From assembly GCF_900110085.1 (NCBI RefSeq), contig NZ_FOCK01000008.1:62001-126000 (forward strand): a stretch of 64,000 nt of DNA, read 5' to 3'. Source of the DNA: Prevotella sp. ne3005. Its GTDB lineage: Bacteria; Bacteroidota; Bacteroidia; Bacteroidales; Bacteroidaceae. Every line of letters begins with the position of its first letter. Position 1 is the stretch's first letter. Below are positions 8,599-16,558 of this stretch, piece by piece. The notes beneath the pieces are model-generated. The model saw nothing but the letters and a program-made list of their open reading frames with translations. It did not search any database and was not told the origin of the DNA. Both the position numbers and the translations under genes were made by a program.

Positions 8599-9063
8599 AT
8601 GAAAAAGAGACTGAACGTTTTCTGTGTACTGATGTTGTTGCTGATGGCAACAATGGTTGTGATGACCTTTGTTACTGGGGCCGATGCCTTTCAGGAAGGT
8701 TGGGAAAAGGGTAGCAATGCTGAACCCGATTACAGCTGGGCTCATCTGCTGGCGTTCATTGCTGAGATGTTCGCCATTGTAGCCGCCCTTGTGTCGTTCA
8801 TCAGCTTTATCCGGTTTATCCTGAATGTGAACCGCAACAAGGTGTTTGTATGGGAGAATGTCAGCCTGCTGCGCTTGACGGCTTGCGGACTGATAATTGT
8901 TGCCTTAGTAGCTACTGGCGATGAACTTTATACGGGTTGTAGCTTTGTTGATGTCTACGAGCACTTCTTCGATGCTTTCCTCTTTGGTGTGTTTAATCTG
9001 ATTATAGCCGAGGTGTTTGCCGTAGGCTTGAAGTTACAGGAAGAACAGGATTTAACTGTTTAA
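8599..9063 (+). CDS. DUF2975 family membrane protein
   Basis: The 154-residue inner-membrane protein has four hydrophobic segments, roughly residues 7-25, 50-75, 92-107 and 125-145, matching the four-helix DUF2975 pattern. These proteins are commonly encoded next to a small YozG-like XRE regulator, as here (8 bp to 9071), but their role is unknown. It is the first gene of the operon served by the 8494-8525 promoter. Confidence 0.75.
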   Translation: MKKRLNVFCVLMLLLMATMVVMTFVTGADAFQEGWEKGSNAEPDYSWAHLLAFIAEMFAIVAALVSFISFIRFILNVNRNKVFVWENVSLLRLTACGLIIVALVATGDELYTGCSFVDVYEHFFDAFLFGVFNLIIAEVFAVGLKLQEEQDLTV

Positions 9064-9070
9064 TAGGCCT

Positions 9071-9280
9071 ATGGGACAAATCATTGTAAACTTAGATGTA
9101 GAACTCGCCAAGCGCAAAATGTCGCTCAGCGAGTTAGCCGAGAAAGTAGGCTTGACATTAGCCAACCTCTCGATCCTGAAGACGGGCAAGGCCAAGGCCG
9201 TACGCTTCACCACCCTCGAGGCCATCTGTCGCGAGCTGGGTTGCCAGCCTGGAGACATATTGGAATATAGAGACGAATAA
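9071..9280 (+). CDS. Small XRE/Cro family transcriptional regulator (YozG-like)
   Basis: The 69-residue protein is a single helix-turn-helix: residues 17-60 carry the pattern SLSELAEKVGLT..NLSILKTGKAKAVRFTTLEAI (shown in part). It follows the DUF2975 gene by 7 bp. Such pairs are frequent in Firmicutes and Bacteroidota, and the regulator is likely autoregulatory. The TATCGA palindromes at the promoter are its probable targets (inference). Confidence 0.85.
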   Translation: MGQIIVNLDVELAKRKMSLSELAEKVGLTLANLSILKTGKAKAVRFTTLEAICRELGCQPGDILEYRDE

Positions 9281-9301
9281 CAACATCAAATCAAACCAAA
9301 T

Positions 9302-9790
9302 ATGAAGAAGATAAAAATATACGGATCAAAGCAGAATCCGATCATTGGCATTGTCATGTTCATCGCTTTTATGGCAGGGTGCATGTTCAGCATGTATCAA
9401 TCTGGAGGCAAATCTAATAGCGGCATCATGATTCCAGCTATGATGTTTGCACTCAGTGCGGCCATCAGTATTGTTGCCTTCGCCATCAGGAAGCCCAAAC
9501 TCATTATCTCAGACTACTCTGTGATGATAAACACATCTGTACCATGGGAAGTTTGTTTCGAAGAGGTAGACTCATTCTATCCAACCAGTTACAAAGGAGA
9601 AGAGATGATATGCATCCGCTACAAGAAAGATGTTGAGGCAGGCGTAACTATAGAAGAAGTGGAAGACGGAATTAGTCTGCGTAAGAAAACGCTCCTGAAT
9701 CCAGGCGAGCCTTACGACATCTACGTAACAGGCCTCGCCAAGAAACCAAAAGATATTCTCAACCTGCTGAACGAACGATTAAAGGTTTGA
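9302..9790 (+). CDS. Hypothetical membrane protein with PH-like C-terminus (possibly STM3941-like)
   Basis: The 162-residue protein has two adjacent transmembrane segments (about 15-32 and 43-62). The following soluble part has an alternating beta pattern including IISDYSVMINTS and VPWEVCFEEVDSF, which resembles bacterial PH-like or STM3941-type membrane proteins; the assignment is tentative. It starts 21 bp after the XRE gene and may belong to that operon. No function can be given. Confidence 0.6.
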   Translation: MKKIKIYGSKQNPIIGIVMFIAFMAGCMFSMYQSGGKSNSGIMIPAMMFALSAAISIVAFAIRKPKLIISDYSVMINTSVPWEVCFEEVDSFYPTSYKGEEMICIRYKKDVEAGVTIEEVEDGISLRKKTLLNPGEPYDIYVTGLAKKPKDILNLLNERLKV

Positions 9791-9892
9791 ATTATTAACA
9801 AACATAAGTTTTGGTTTCTTTAACACATAAACCTGTAATCATTTGATATTTCCCATGTCTATAAAATAAATAGTTAGAAATTGATATTGATT

Positions 9893-10939
9893 ATGAAAAA
9901 ACTATTATCCACATTCGTACTAGCCCTTGTCGCATTGACGACCTCCGCACAAGGGAATAACTACACCGTTAGTTGTGATCTCACCTCAGTCATTGAATCC
10001 ATGACTAAGCAAGGTGTCCATATCGACAGTTTCTATTTAGCCGACTATGCCAGCAAAGAACCTATCACCAAGAAGACTGCCTTCCTGGAAAACAAGATCA
10101 CCATCAGCGGTAAGGTTACTGCTCCCCAGGTTGCCGTCCTGCAATTGCAGATGCAGATTCCTAACGGCACTCGCACACAGAGCTTCCCCCTTCTCCTCGA
10201 AGCAGGTAATATCGTTGTTACTGTCGACGACCGTTCGTTCTCTGTAGGAGGCACGCCACAGAACGATGCACTCTTCAGCGCCATAAGCGACATTCGCAAG
10301 GCTAACCAAGAAGGCGATATGGATAAAGCCCGACAGCTCATCAAGGATTACGTCCCCCAGCACCGTCATGACCTTACTAATGTACTGATGGTAACATCGT
10401 ATAACGCCATCACCTCTGATGACGCCAAGCAAGTTAAGGAACTCATCGCCCAGTGTAGTGAGGCAGTACAGCAGCATCCCGTCATCGTCAAGTATGCCGA
10501 TAGAATGAACACCCTACTGAATCGTCCTAAGGAGGGCGACATGTTCAAAGACTTCGCAGTAGAGTATGACGGTAAGACCACTCGCCTCAGTGATTTTGTA
10601 GGACGTGGCAAGTACGTACTCGTTGACTTTTGGGCCTCGTGGTGCGGTCCCTGTCGTAAAGAGATTCCAAACATTATCGCCATGCACGAGAAATACAAGG
10701 ATCGCAACTTCACTGCCCTTGGCGTGGCTGTAAACGACAAGCCTGAGAACACGCTGAAAGCCATTGAGAAAGATAAGATAACCTATCCGCAGATCATCAA
10801 CTCGCAGAACATCGCCCCAGGTGTCTATGGTTTCAACGCCATCCCGTATATCATCCTCTTCGCTCCTGATGGCACTATCGTAGCCAGTGGCCTTCGTGGT
10901 CAGGACATCGAGAACAGACTTGCAGAAATCTTCAAGTAA
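9893..10939 (+). CDS. Secreted TlpA-like thioredoxin-fold protein with DUF4369-type N-terminus
   Basis: The start is the ATG at 9893, giving MKKLLSTFVLALVALTTSAQ, a clean signal peptide; a TTG 12 bp upstream is an unlikely alternative. Residues about 25-115 look like the DUF4369 beta domain common in Bacteroidota. The C-terminal part (from about 210) is a thioredoxin/AhpC-TSA domain with redox motif WASWCGPCRKE and a cis-proline segment near AIPYIILF. It is probably a periplasmic thiol-disulfide reductase. It stands alone, followed by a 620-bp gap without genes. Confidence 0.88.
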   Translation: MKKLLSTFVLALVALTTSAQGNNYTVSCDLTSVIESMTKQGVHIDSFYLADYASKEPITKKTAFLENKITISGKVTAPQVAVLQLQMQIPNGTRTQSFPLLLEAGNIVVTVDDRSFSVGGTPQNDALFSAISDIRKANQEGDMDKARQLIKDYVPQHRHDLTNVLMVTSYNAITSDDAKQVKELIAQCSEAVQQHPVIVKYADRMNTLLNRPKEGDMFKDFAVEYDGKTTRLSDFVGRGKYVLVDFWASWCGPCRKEIPNIIAMHEKYKDRNFTALGVAVNDKPENTLKAIEKDKITYPQIINSQNIAPGVYGFNAIPYIILFAPDGTIVASGLRGQDIENRLAEIFK

Positions 10940-11058
10940 GCTTTAAAAGCCGCTCTTCAGGGTTATCCATATAAATCCAAATTTATATATTATTGCTTCA
11001 AGTTCTACAAAAAACAGTACAATTTATTGATTTACAAGAAATTATATAGCAATTTAAA

Positions 11059-11113
11059 TTCTATTAAAGTTCTATTAATCCTCTACATTAGTTCTACATT
11101 AATTCTATAAATG
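11059..11113. repeat. Five 10-12-bp units of TTCTAYATTAA type in tandem
   Basis: Units start at 11059, 11070, 11082, 11092 and 11103, each beginning TTCTA or TCTA with spacing close to one helical turn. This places the motif on one face of the DNA, as in arrays bound by a cooperative protein. Confidence 0.55.
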
Positions 11114-11214
11114 TACTCATTTCATTAACTTCACCATGCCACAAACAGAATGTTATAGTGTATTAAACCCGCACTTTGCTACCTGCTCTTATAGAGTCAG
11201 GCATTAGGAAACCC

Positions 11215-11236
11215 TTAAATTCTCTAGAGAATTTAA
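11215..11236. repeat. 22-bp perfect palindrome
   Basis: Perfect dyad centred between 11225 and 11226: TTAAATTCTCT followed by its exact reverse complement. It shares a 20-bp core with the palindrome at 11277-11304, 65 bp away centre to centre. Confidence 0.75.
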
Positions 11237-11276
11237 CACTTTACTCCGACCTTTCTTATAGTTTAATTACGGCAAG

Positions 11277-11304
11277 CTCCTAAATTCTCTAGAGAATTTA
11301 GGAG
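11277..11304. repeat. 28-bp perfect palindrome
   Basis: CTCCTAAATTCTCT (11277-11290) is followed directly by its exact reverse complement (11291-11304). It has no loop and no T-tract, so a protein-binding site or recombination site is more likely than a terminator. Confidence 0.75.
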
Positions 11305-11386
11305 TCACTTCCCTGTATCCTTTGACTTACCTCGTTACATAGAAGCACATTAAACGCCATCAACTACTATTCGGGTGGAACAATAG

Positions 11387-11422
11387 TAGAACTTTAGTAG
11401 AGGGAAAATAGAACTTTAGTAG
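11387..11422. repeat. Direct repeat TAGAACTTTAGTAG x2, inverted relative to the 11059 array
   Basis: Identical 14-mers lie at 11387-11400 and 11409-11422, 22 bp apart. The reverse complement TCTACTAAAGTTCTA matches 11060-11074 at 14 of 15 positions. Confidence 0.6.
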
Positions 11423-11527
11423 GACTTGATATTACTGATAATTACGAGGATAACAATAGGATACGGAGATTTCAGTAGAAGTAGAAACATCCTCGCCACT
11501 GACAATGATGTCAAGTAGGCGAGGATT

Positions 11528-12094
11528 TGAAAAAACTCAGTATACTCATTTCACAATGATTCATTTCTTAAGCCGTTCGATACTCATTTCGAACAGATCC
11601 TGGATGAATTCATCTTCGGTTTTGGCTTTCAGTTTCTTGATTTCCTTAGCCACCATCTTTTTCTCCGCATCATCCAAAGGCTTTGCCTTCTTGCAGAGGT
11701 TGTAGATATAGGTGGCATAATAGTTGGCGGCTGCGCCATCAGGCTTCTTCAGAAACAGATTCTTGTAAGTATTAAACTCACTCAGCCACGATTCGGAACT
11801 CTTTTCGCCACCAATGAAGATAGAGTCGCCCTCAAACCCTGTCCATTTGCCAGGATTCAATTTCAGCTCTTTGCCATTGACGAAAATCTTCTTAATCTTA
11901 GGGTTCTTCTTGCGATACTCCTGGGTGGTGGCATAGGTGATGGCGAGGCGCACTTGGGTCTTCTCGCCTTTCTCCAACCACTCCATGGCGTAGGCATAGC
12001 GGTATTTCTTCTCTGGATCGTCCTTGTCGAGGAAACAGGCGTAGATATAATTGGAGCCTTTCATCTTGCCAATAGCCACAGACTGGGACCTGCC
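11528..12094 (-). pseudogene. Chimeric remnant: 3' part of the 14538-15398 gene joined to a TPR-gene start fragment
   Basis: Bases 11563-12094 match 14540-15071 without gaps and with few substitutions, giving a 5'-truncated copy that lacks the first ~110 codons, including the signal peptide. The frame still runs from GTG 12079 to a stop at 11561. Directly left of the junction, 11528-11562 resembles 21734-21773, the overlap of the M56 and TPR genes (shared GAAAAAACTCAGTATA and CTCATTTCACAATGATTCAT, with a small gap). The segment is therefore a patchwork of two local loci. No promoter was seen and function is unlikely. Confidence 0.8.
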
Positions 12095-12322
12095 TCACCG
12101 CCCAAGACCAGTTCAAAGCCCTCCTTGAGCATTTCAAGATTCCTGTATAAACAAAGAAAAAGGTTATTTTCTCCATCCTGCGACAAGATCTAAGGGTATT
12201 CCAAAGTTCTGTCGCAGAATGGAGTGTGAGTCGCTCTTTTGCATCTACATAGGGCTCGCAGTGATGCGGGCCCCATGTGATTGTATAGAAAAATAGAAAG
12301 TTACCTACATTCCTAAACAAAG
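12095..12322. other. Intergenic segment with two hairpins between the remnant and the barrel gene
   Basis: There is no credible gene. It contains a 15-bp inverted repeat (12171-12185/12210-12224) and a 9-bp one (12252-12260/12265-12273). A short minus-strand frame reading EMLKEGFELVLGGEA lies next to the remnant junction, but its source was not recognised. Confidence 0.5.
12171..12224 (-). terminator. Candidate terminator hairpin after the outer-membrane barrel gene
   Basis: On the minus strand CTCCATTCTGCGACA and TGTCGCAGGATGGAG form a 15-bp stem (one G-U) with a 24-nt loop, about 100 nt after the stop at 12323. The U-rich run that follows is delayed by several bases, so it may instead be part of a structured RNA. 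Confidence 0.45.
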
Positions 12323-14530
12323 TCACGAATTTCCTTTCGATATTCCGCCAACTACATCGTCATTTTCGATGCTATGCTCTGTCTTCTTAACGCTTGACTT
12401 CAGCGAGCCGAAGCGCCAATTGACTGAAATAGTGAAACAGCGTCCTCGATTCCATGACTGCTGATAATCACGATAGTTGCCATTAACAGTTTCTGCCACA
12501 GAAGGCAAGTATTTGTCGAAGGGAGAATTGGCCCCAAGCCTTACTGTTAGACGATCGCCTTTCAAGAATGATCGTTGTAGTGAGGCATAATAGTTATACC
12601 AAGAATGCTGTATATAGTAGACGCCCGATGGACTATGTCCTATCTTACCGTTTACGCTCAGATAGAGGCGCAATTTCCAAGGCAGTTTCTGAGTGAGATG
12701 CACGTAGCCGATATCCGACCATCCATGAGTGCAATATCCCAAATTGGGATTCTCATTATGCTCATAACGGAGGTTGTTGTTGATGATGAGAGTTGTACCA
12801 TCGAAAGGCTTCCATTGCACATACTGCTCAACGGAGAAACGACGATAGCGCAGGATGTTGTCGTAAGTCGTATAGCGGACATCGCCCTTAGCCGTCTGTA
12901 CGGAGCTAATGCCTCCAGATGAGAAGCTATAGGCTGGAGCGAACTGGAAAGTCAGCTTGGGCAGAATATAGGAATAGATGAGACTGAGGCGCTGAGTGTG
13001 CGAACTCTCTAGATTGGGATTACCCTGCGATACAACAGTTGGGGTTATGGATGCTGCAGGGTTCAGGTAGGAGATGCCTGGGCGATTGATGCTGGTGGTA
13101 TAGTTCAGTTTCAAGGATTGGGCATCCGTCAGTTGATATTTCAGTGTGGCCTGTGGTACCCAGTCGCCCAAGTGTTTATCAAACGATTCGCCTTTGCCAT
13201 CAGGATAACTGCCCTGCATAAAGCTATACTCATAGCGCAATCCTGCACGAGCCGACCATTTGTTCCGCTTGTAGATATAGTCGGCATAGCCTGCCAGCAC
13301 TCGGGTGGTATGCTGAAACTCATTGCTGGTCAGCATATCTGTATCATAAAAGTCTTGGGTGTTATGGCTGTTATTATTGCGATCGATATATTTGGCGCCA
13401 ATCTCCAACTGGTGACCTTTGCCCAGAGGTCTGAGCCAATCGGCCTGAAACGTATGCTCTGTAAAGCGTTCGCGCTCTTTCATCATGCTGCCACTATAGG
13501 GGAAGGGTACATTCATCAACTCTGTATAGGTATTCTCCTGATCGGTATGTTGACGCGTGAGGGCGAGCATGTAAGAGAGAGTGAGCCGCTCGCCCTTCCG
13601 TTGCGTCTTATGTTCATAGTCCAATCGTCCGTTCCATGAATGGTGCTGATAGCCTGGCATCCAGTAGTGGTTGTTGTAGCTATAGATGGGCTGATCATCA
13701 TGTCCAAGCCAGGTGGAGCCGTCGCCCTGCACATTAAACTTATAGAAGTAGCCACCAAACGAGGCCGAGATCAGGTTGAGCGAATCAATGTCGTAGCTGG
13801 CATTCAGGTTGGTGTAGTGGATGTCACCTGGGTTAGAACCCTCTGAATTTGAGAACATCCGATTGCCTGTATCGAGATAGGTACGATCCACTTCCGTACG
13901 ATTATAGGAGTCCTTATCCGTCATTTTGCTGAAACCATAATCCACAGATAGCAGTAGCTTGCCCATCTGCCCAGTGAGCGAGGTGTAGAAATTGGGATGA
14001 CTCAGAGATGTATAGCTGGCAGAGACCACGCCTGTTATGCCTTGCATCTTTGAGCCATTGACCATCACGATATTCAGGATGGCATCCACGCCTTCTGCAT
14101 CCTCTCGTGCTCCTGGATCCGTAATCACTTCGATGCGTTTCACCATCGTGGCAGGCATCGCCTTTAATACTTCTTTGGCATTCTTCGTCAGACTGGGATC
14201 AAGGTGCCCGTTCTTATAGACTTTGAAACTGCTGTTGCCTTTTACGAGGATATTATCCTGTCCGTCTACTGTTACCATCGGTACCTTGCGCAGCATATCG
14301 ATTACAGTCTGCGTTTTCGATTCTTCATCGCTTTGTACATCGTAAGCGATGCGATCAATCTCCTGCTTGATGAGCTGCTTTTGTGCCTTGATGACAACTC
14401 CCTCCAACTCCTTGTTCCAAGTGATGGAATCGTTGCTCACGCTGGTAGAATCCTTTTGCGTCTGGGCCATAGCTATCCCTACTCTCGCTGCCAGAAGCAG
14501 CGAGAGGAAAACAATCTTCAAATATTTCAT
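12323..14530 (-). CDS. TonB-dependent-receptor-like outer-membrane beta-barrel protein
   Basis: The 735-residue protein has a signal peptide (about 1-22, ending AMAQ) and a short N-terminal segment. The plug domain, about 45-160 (LEGVVIKAQKQL through IEVITDPGAREDAEG), is followed by a long beta-barrel of the outer-membrane-barrel family found in Bacteroidota. The usual N-terminal carboxypeptidase-regulatory domain is missing, and no clear TonB box was identified. It follows the 14538 gene by 7 bp and is the last gene of an ECF-sigma operon, so its expression is probably sigma-controlled. Substrate unknown. Confidence 0.85.
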   Translation of the reverse strand: MKYLKIVFLSLLLAARVGIAMAQTQKDSTSVSNDSITWNKELEGVVIKAQKQLIKQEIDRIAYDVQSDEESKTQTVIDMLRKVPMVTVDGQDNILVKGNSSFKVYKNGHLDPSLTKNAKEVLKAMPATMVKRIEVITDPGAREDAEGVDAILNIVMVNGSKMQGITGVVSASYTSLSHPNFYTSLTGQMGKLLLSVDYGFSKMTDKDSYNRTEVDRTYLDTGNRMFSNSEGSNPGDIHYTNLNASYDIDSLNLISASFGGYFYKFNVQGDGSTWLGHDDQPIYSYNNHYWMPGYQHHSWNGRLDYEHKTQRKGERLTLSYMLALTRQHTDQENTYTELMNVPFPYSGSMMKERERFTEHTFQADWLRPLGKGHQLEIGAKYIDRNNNSHNTQDFYDTDMLTSNEFQHTTRVLAGYADYIYKRNKWSARAGLRYEYSFMQGSYPDGKGESFDKHLGDWVPQATLKYQLTDAQSLKLNYTTSINRPGISYLNPAASITPTVVSQGNPNLESSHTQRLSLIYSYILPKLTFQFAPAYSFSSGGISSVQTAKGDVRYTTYDNILRYRRFSVEQYVQWKPFDGTTLIINNNLRYEHNENPNLGYCTHGWSDIGYVHLTQKLPWKLRLYLSVNGKIGHSPSGVYYIQHSWYNYYASLQRSFLKGDRLTVRLGANSPFDKYLPSVAETVNGNYRDYQQSWNRGRCFTISVNWRFGSLKSSVKKTEHSIENDDVVGGISKGNS

Positions 14531-14537
14531 AAGTGGG

Positions 14538-15398
14538 TTATTTCTTAAGCCGTTCGATGCTCATTTCGAACAGATCCTGGATGAATTCATCTTCGGTTTT
14601 AGCTTTCAGTTTCTTGATTTCCTTAGCCACCATCTTTTTCTCCGCATCATCCAAAGGCTTAGCCTTCTTGCAGAGGTTGTAGATATAGGTGGCATAATAG
14701 TTGGCGGCTGCGCCATCGGGCTTCTTCAGAAACAGATTCTTGTAAGTATTAAACTCACTCAGCCACAATTCGGAACTCTTTTCGCCACCAATGAAGATAG
14801 AGTCGCCCTCAAACCCTGTCCATTTGCCAGGATTCAATTTCAGTTCTTTGCCATTGACGAAAATCTTCTTAATCTTAGGGTTCTTCTTGCGATACTCCTG
14901 GGTGGTGGCATAGGTGATGGCAAGGCGCACTTGGGTCTTCTCGCCTTTCTCCAACCACTCCATGGCGTAGGCATAGCGGTATTTCTTCTCTGGATCGTCC
15001 TTGTCGAGGAAACAGGCGTAGATATAATTGGAGCCTTTCATCTTGCCAATAGCCACAGACTGGGACCTGCCGTCGCCAACAGCCAAAGACATGTGGTCGC
15101 TTCCAGGATGGCTGACCGTACGAAGCTGGTAGGCTGCATCCTTGTCGTTCTCGAAAGCCTTCTGGATGGCTTTGACATGGTTGAGGCCAGAGGGATTGGA
15201 CACCACGAAGTCGTAGACATCCGACTGAGCCGTCTTCTTACCCGTCTCAGGGTCGCGATCCACCGAGTGTTGCGTCTTGGTTTCTATAACATTGTCGTTC
15301 AGCAGAGCATCGAATGCTTTCTGGATATTCTGCTGGGCATTTGCTGTTGTGGCCGATAGCATCAGTATCGTGGCCATCATTAAGTTTTTACTCTTCAT
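14538..15398 (-). CDS. Secreted conserved hypothetical protein of an ECF-sigma operon
   Basis: The start chosen is ATG 15398 (MKSKNLMMATILMLSATTANAQ), a typical signal peptide; a TTG two codons earlier is less likely. The mature part of about 265 residues is charged, with repeated lysines and a Lys/Glu-rich helical C-terminus (KMVAKEIKKLKAKTEDEF). The family was not recognised with certainty (perhaps a DUF5024-like protein). It overlaps the end of the preceding anti-sigma-like gene by 11 bp and precedes the barrel gene. A nearly identical truncated copy lies at 11563-12094. Confidence 0.75.
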   Translation of the reverse strand: MKSKNLMMATILMLSATTANAQQNIQKAFDALLNDNVIETKTQHSVDRDPETGKKTAQSDVYDFVVSNPSGLNHVKAIQKAFENDKDAAYQLRTVSHPGSDHMSLAVGDGRSQSVAIGKMKGSNYIYACFLDKDDPEKKYRYAYAMEWLEKGEKTQVRLAITYATTQEYRKKNPKIKKIFVNGKELKLNPGKWTGFEGDSIFIGGEKSSELWLSEFNTYKNLFLKKPDGAAANYYATYIYNLCKKAKPLDDAEKKMVAKEIKKLKAKTEDEFIQDLFEMSIERLKK

Positions 15399-16005
15399 AT
15401 GCAATTAATTCATTTTGTTCGTTAATATATATTATGGTACCATCTTCTTGCATCACGGGAATGAAGCCATAGGCAGCCAATTGGGCGTCGATGACCTCCT
15501 GCCGGGCCTGTTCCAGCTCCAGTTCCACATTCCTTTTTGCCCTTTCCGCCTCAGCCGTCAGCGCATAGGCTTTGTCGTAATCGGTCATGGTGGGTGCAGG
15601 CTTCCTGAGGCTGCGCTTCTTGGTCTGAACAGGCAGCACTTGCTCTTTAGGCGATGACGCCGTATCGGGCGTTGCCTGTTGCGTGGTTGTCGAGTCTGCC
15701 TGAACCATCAGGGGCACATCGGGATTCCGATCTGTCTGGCGGGAAGGCATCGTGAGATACAACACACCTGCCACCACGGCAGCAGCAGCCACGCCCCACC
15801 CTATCCATCTTCTTCTGGGCTTGGCGGAAGACTGGGATTTCATCGCCTCGAATTCTGCGAACAACAGACGATACTCCTCCCACTCTGCAGGTATCTGACC
15901 CTGGGCAAAGTACTGGCTGAGGATGTCTTCTTCCTCCAGCGTCGATGTGCCTTCCATAAACTTGTCGAGCAATCGGCCTATATGTTCCTTTGTGTACTGT
16001 ATCAT
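15388..16005 (-). CDS. Putative anti-sigma-type single-pass membrane protein
   Basis: The 205-residue protein has an acidic cytoplasmic N-terminal part (MIQYTKEHIGRLLDKFMEGTS... with LSQYF) of the kind used to bind ECF sigma factors. One transmembrane segment follows at about 68-86, then a low-complexity Ser/Thr/Pro stretch and a periplasmic coiled-coil-like region (AEAERAKRNVELELEQARQE). The ATG overlaps the sigma-factor stop (ATGA at 16002-16005). Anti-sigma function is inferred from the architecture and the neighbour, not from a recognised domain. Confidence 0.7.
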   Translation of the reverse strand: MIQYTKEHIGRLLDKFMEGTSTLEEEDILSQYFAQGQIPAEWEEYRLLFAEFEAMKSQSSAKPRRRWIGWGVAAAAVVAGVLYLTMPSRQTDRNPDVPLMVQADSTTTQQATPDTASSPKEQVLPVQTKKRSLRKPAPTMTDYDKAYALTAEAERAKRNVELELEQARQEVIDAQLAAYGFIPVMQEDGTIIYINEQNELIAYEE

Positions 16006-16496
16006 CGTTGATTCCTCCTTTTGATTTCTTCTAATAATGTTCGTCGTGCCCTTGCAAGTAGTGTACTGACCGAGGTGATCTCGATACCCAGCAGTCGGGC
16101 TATCTCCTCATGGCTGCGCCGTTCCACCTGTCGCATATATAATAAGGTGCGCTGTGTGGTGGGCAGTTGTTGGAGCTTTGCTGAGAGCCATTCATCGTTT
16201 TCCTTGCTCTCCAGTTCTTCGTGCGGACTGGTGTTGAGGCTCACTACTATGGCTTCGTCGAGCGTTTCTGAGGGTTTTCGTCGCTGGTGGTTCCTGAGCT
16301 GATGTTTGGCCATCAGGGCAACGAGGGCTTCCACAGAGTCATAACGGTCCAGTTCGTCGTGCATCTGCCACAGGCGGAGCATCACATCCTGAGCGATGTC
16401 TTCTGCCTCGTCCTTGCCCGCCCCGTTGCTGATGCTCACGCTGAGCGCCTTCTTCCGCCACGAGCGGGCTTGATGTTCAAATGCTGTTCTGTCCAT
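16002..16496 (-). CDS. RNA polymerase ECF sigma-70 factor
   Basis: The start chosen is Met at 16496 (MDRTAFEHQARSW), because the 10 codons upstream do not look like sigma sequence. The protein of about 164 residues has region 2 with DEAEDIAQDVMLRLW and region 4 with LPTTQRTLLYMRQVERRSHEEIA then LLGIEITSVSTLLARAR (quoted in parts). It heads a four-gene minus-strand operon: sigma, anti-sigma-like protein, secreted protein, outer-membrane barrel. This layout is typical of envelope-response ECF systems in Bacteroidota. Confidence 0.9.
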   Translation of the reverse strand: MDRTAFEHQARSWRKKALSVSISNGAGKDEAEDIAQDVMLRLWQMHDELDRYDSVEALVALMAKHQLRNHQRRKPSETLDEAIVVSLNTSPHEELESKENDEWLSAKLQQLPTTQRTLLYMRQVERRSHEEIARLLGIEITSVSTLLARARRTLLEEIKRRNQR

Positions 16497-16558
16497 TCTT
16501 ATGCTTGCACTACATCTACAAGACACGCCAAAACGTCAAAACCAAACAAGATTTAATG

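Larger units (their letters stand above)
10940..11527. other. Gene-free, AT-rich region with palindromes and phased repeats
   Basis: No credible reading frame, tRNA or terminator was found. It holds a run of about five 10-12-bp TTCTAnnTTAA-type units (11059-11113), two long perfect palindromes sharing one core (11215-11236, 11277-11304), and a direct pair of TAGAACTTTAGTAG (11387-11400, 11409-11422) that is nearly the reverse complement of the first repeat group. Confidence 0.6.

Noticed and set aside
10940-11527. tRNA or rRNA fragment in the gap after the TlpA gene
   Set aside because: No cloverleaf, no CCA end and no rRNA-like segment was found.
11898-12326. 142-codon minus-strand frame across the remnant and the gap
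   Set aside because: It runs out of frame through the copied gene, and its Cys/Arg-rich content is typical of a shadow frame; no start signal.
16497-16526. N-terminal extension of the ECF sigma factor (MSCRCSASIR)
   Set aside because: Not sigma-like; Met at 16496 fits region 2 length better.
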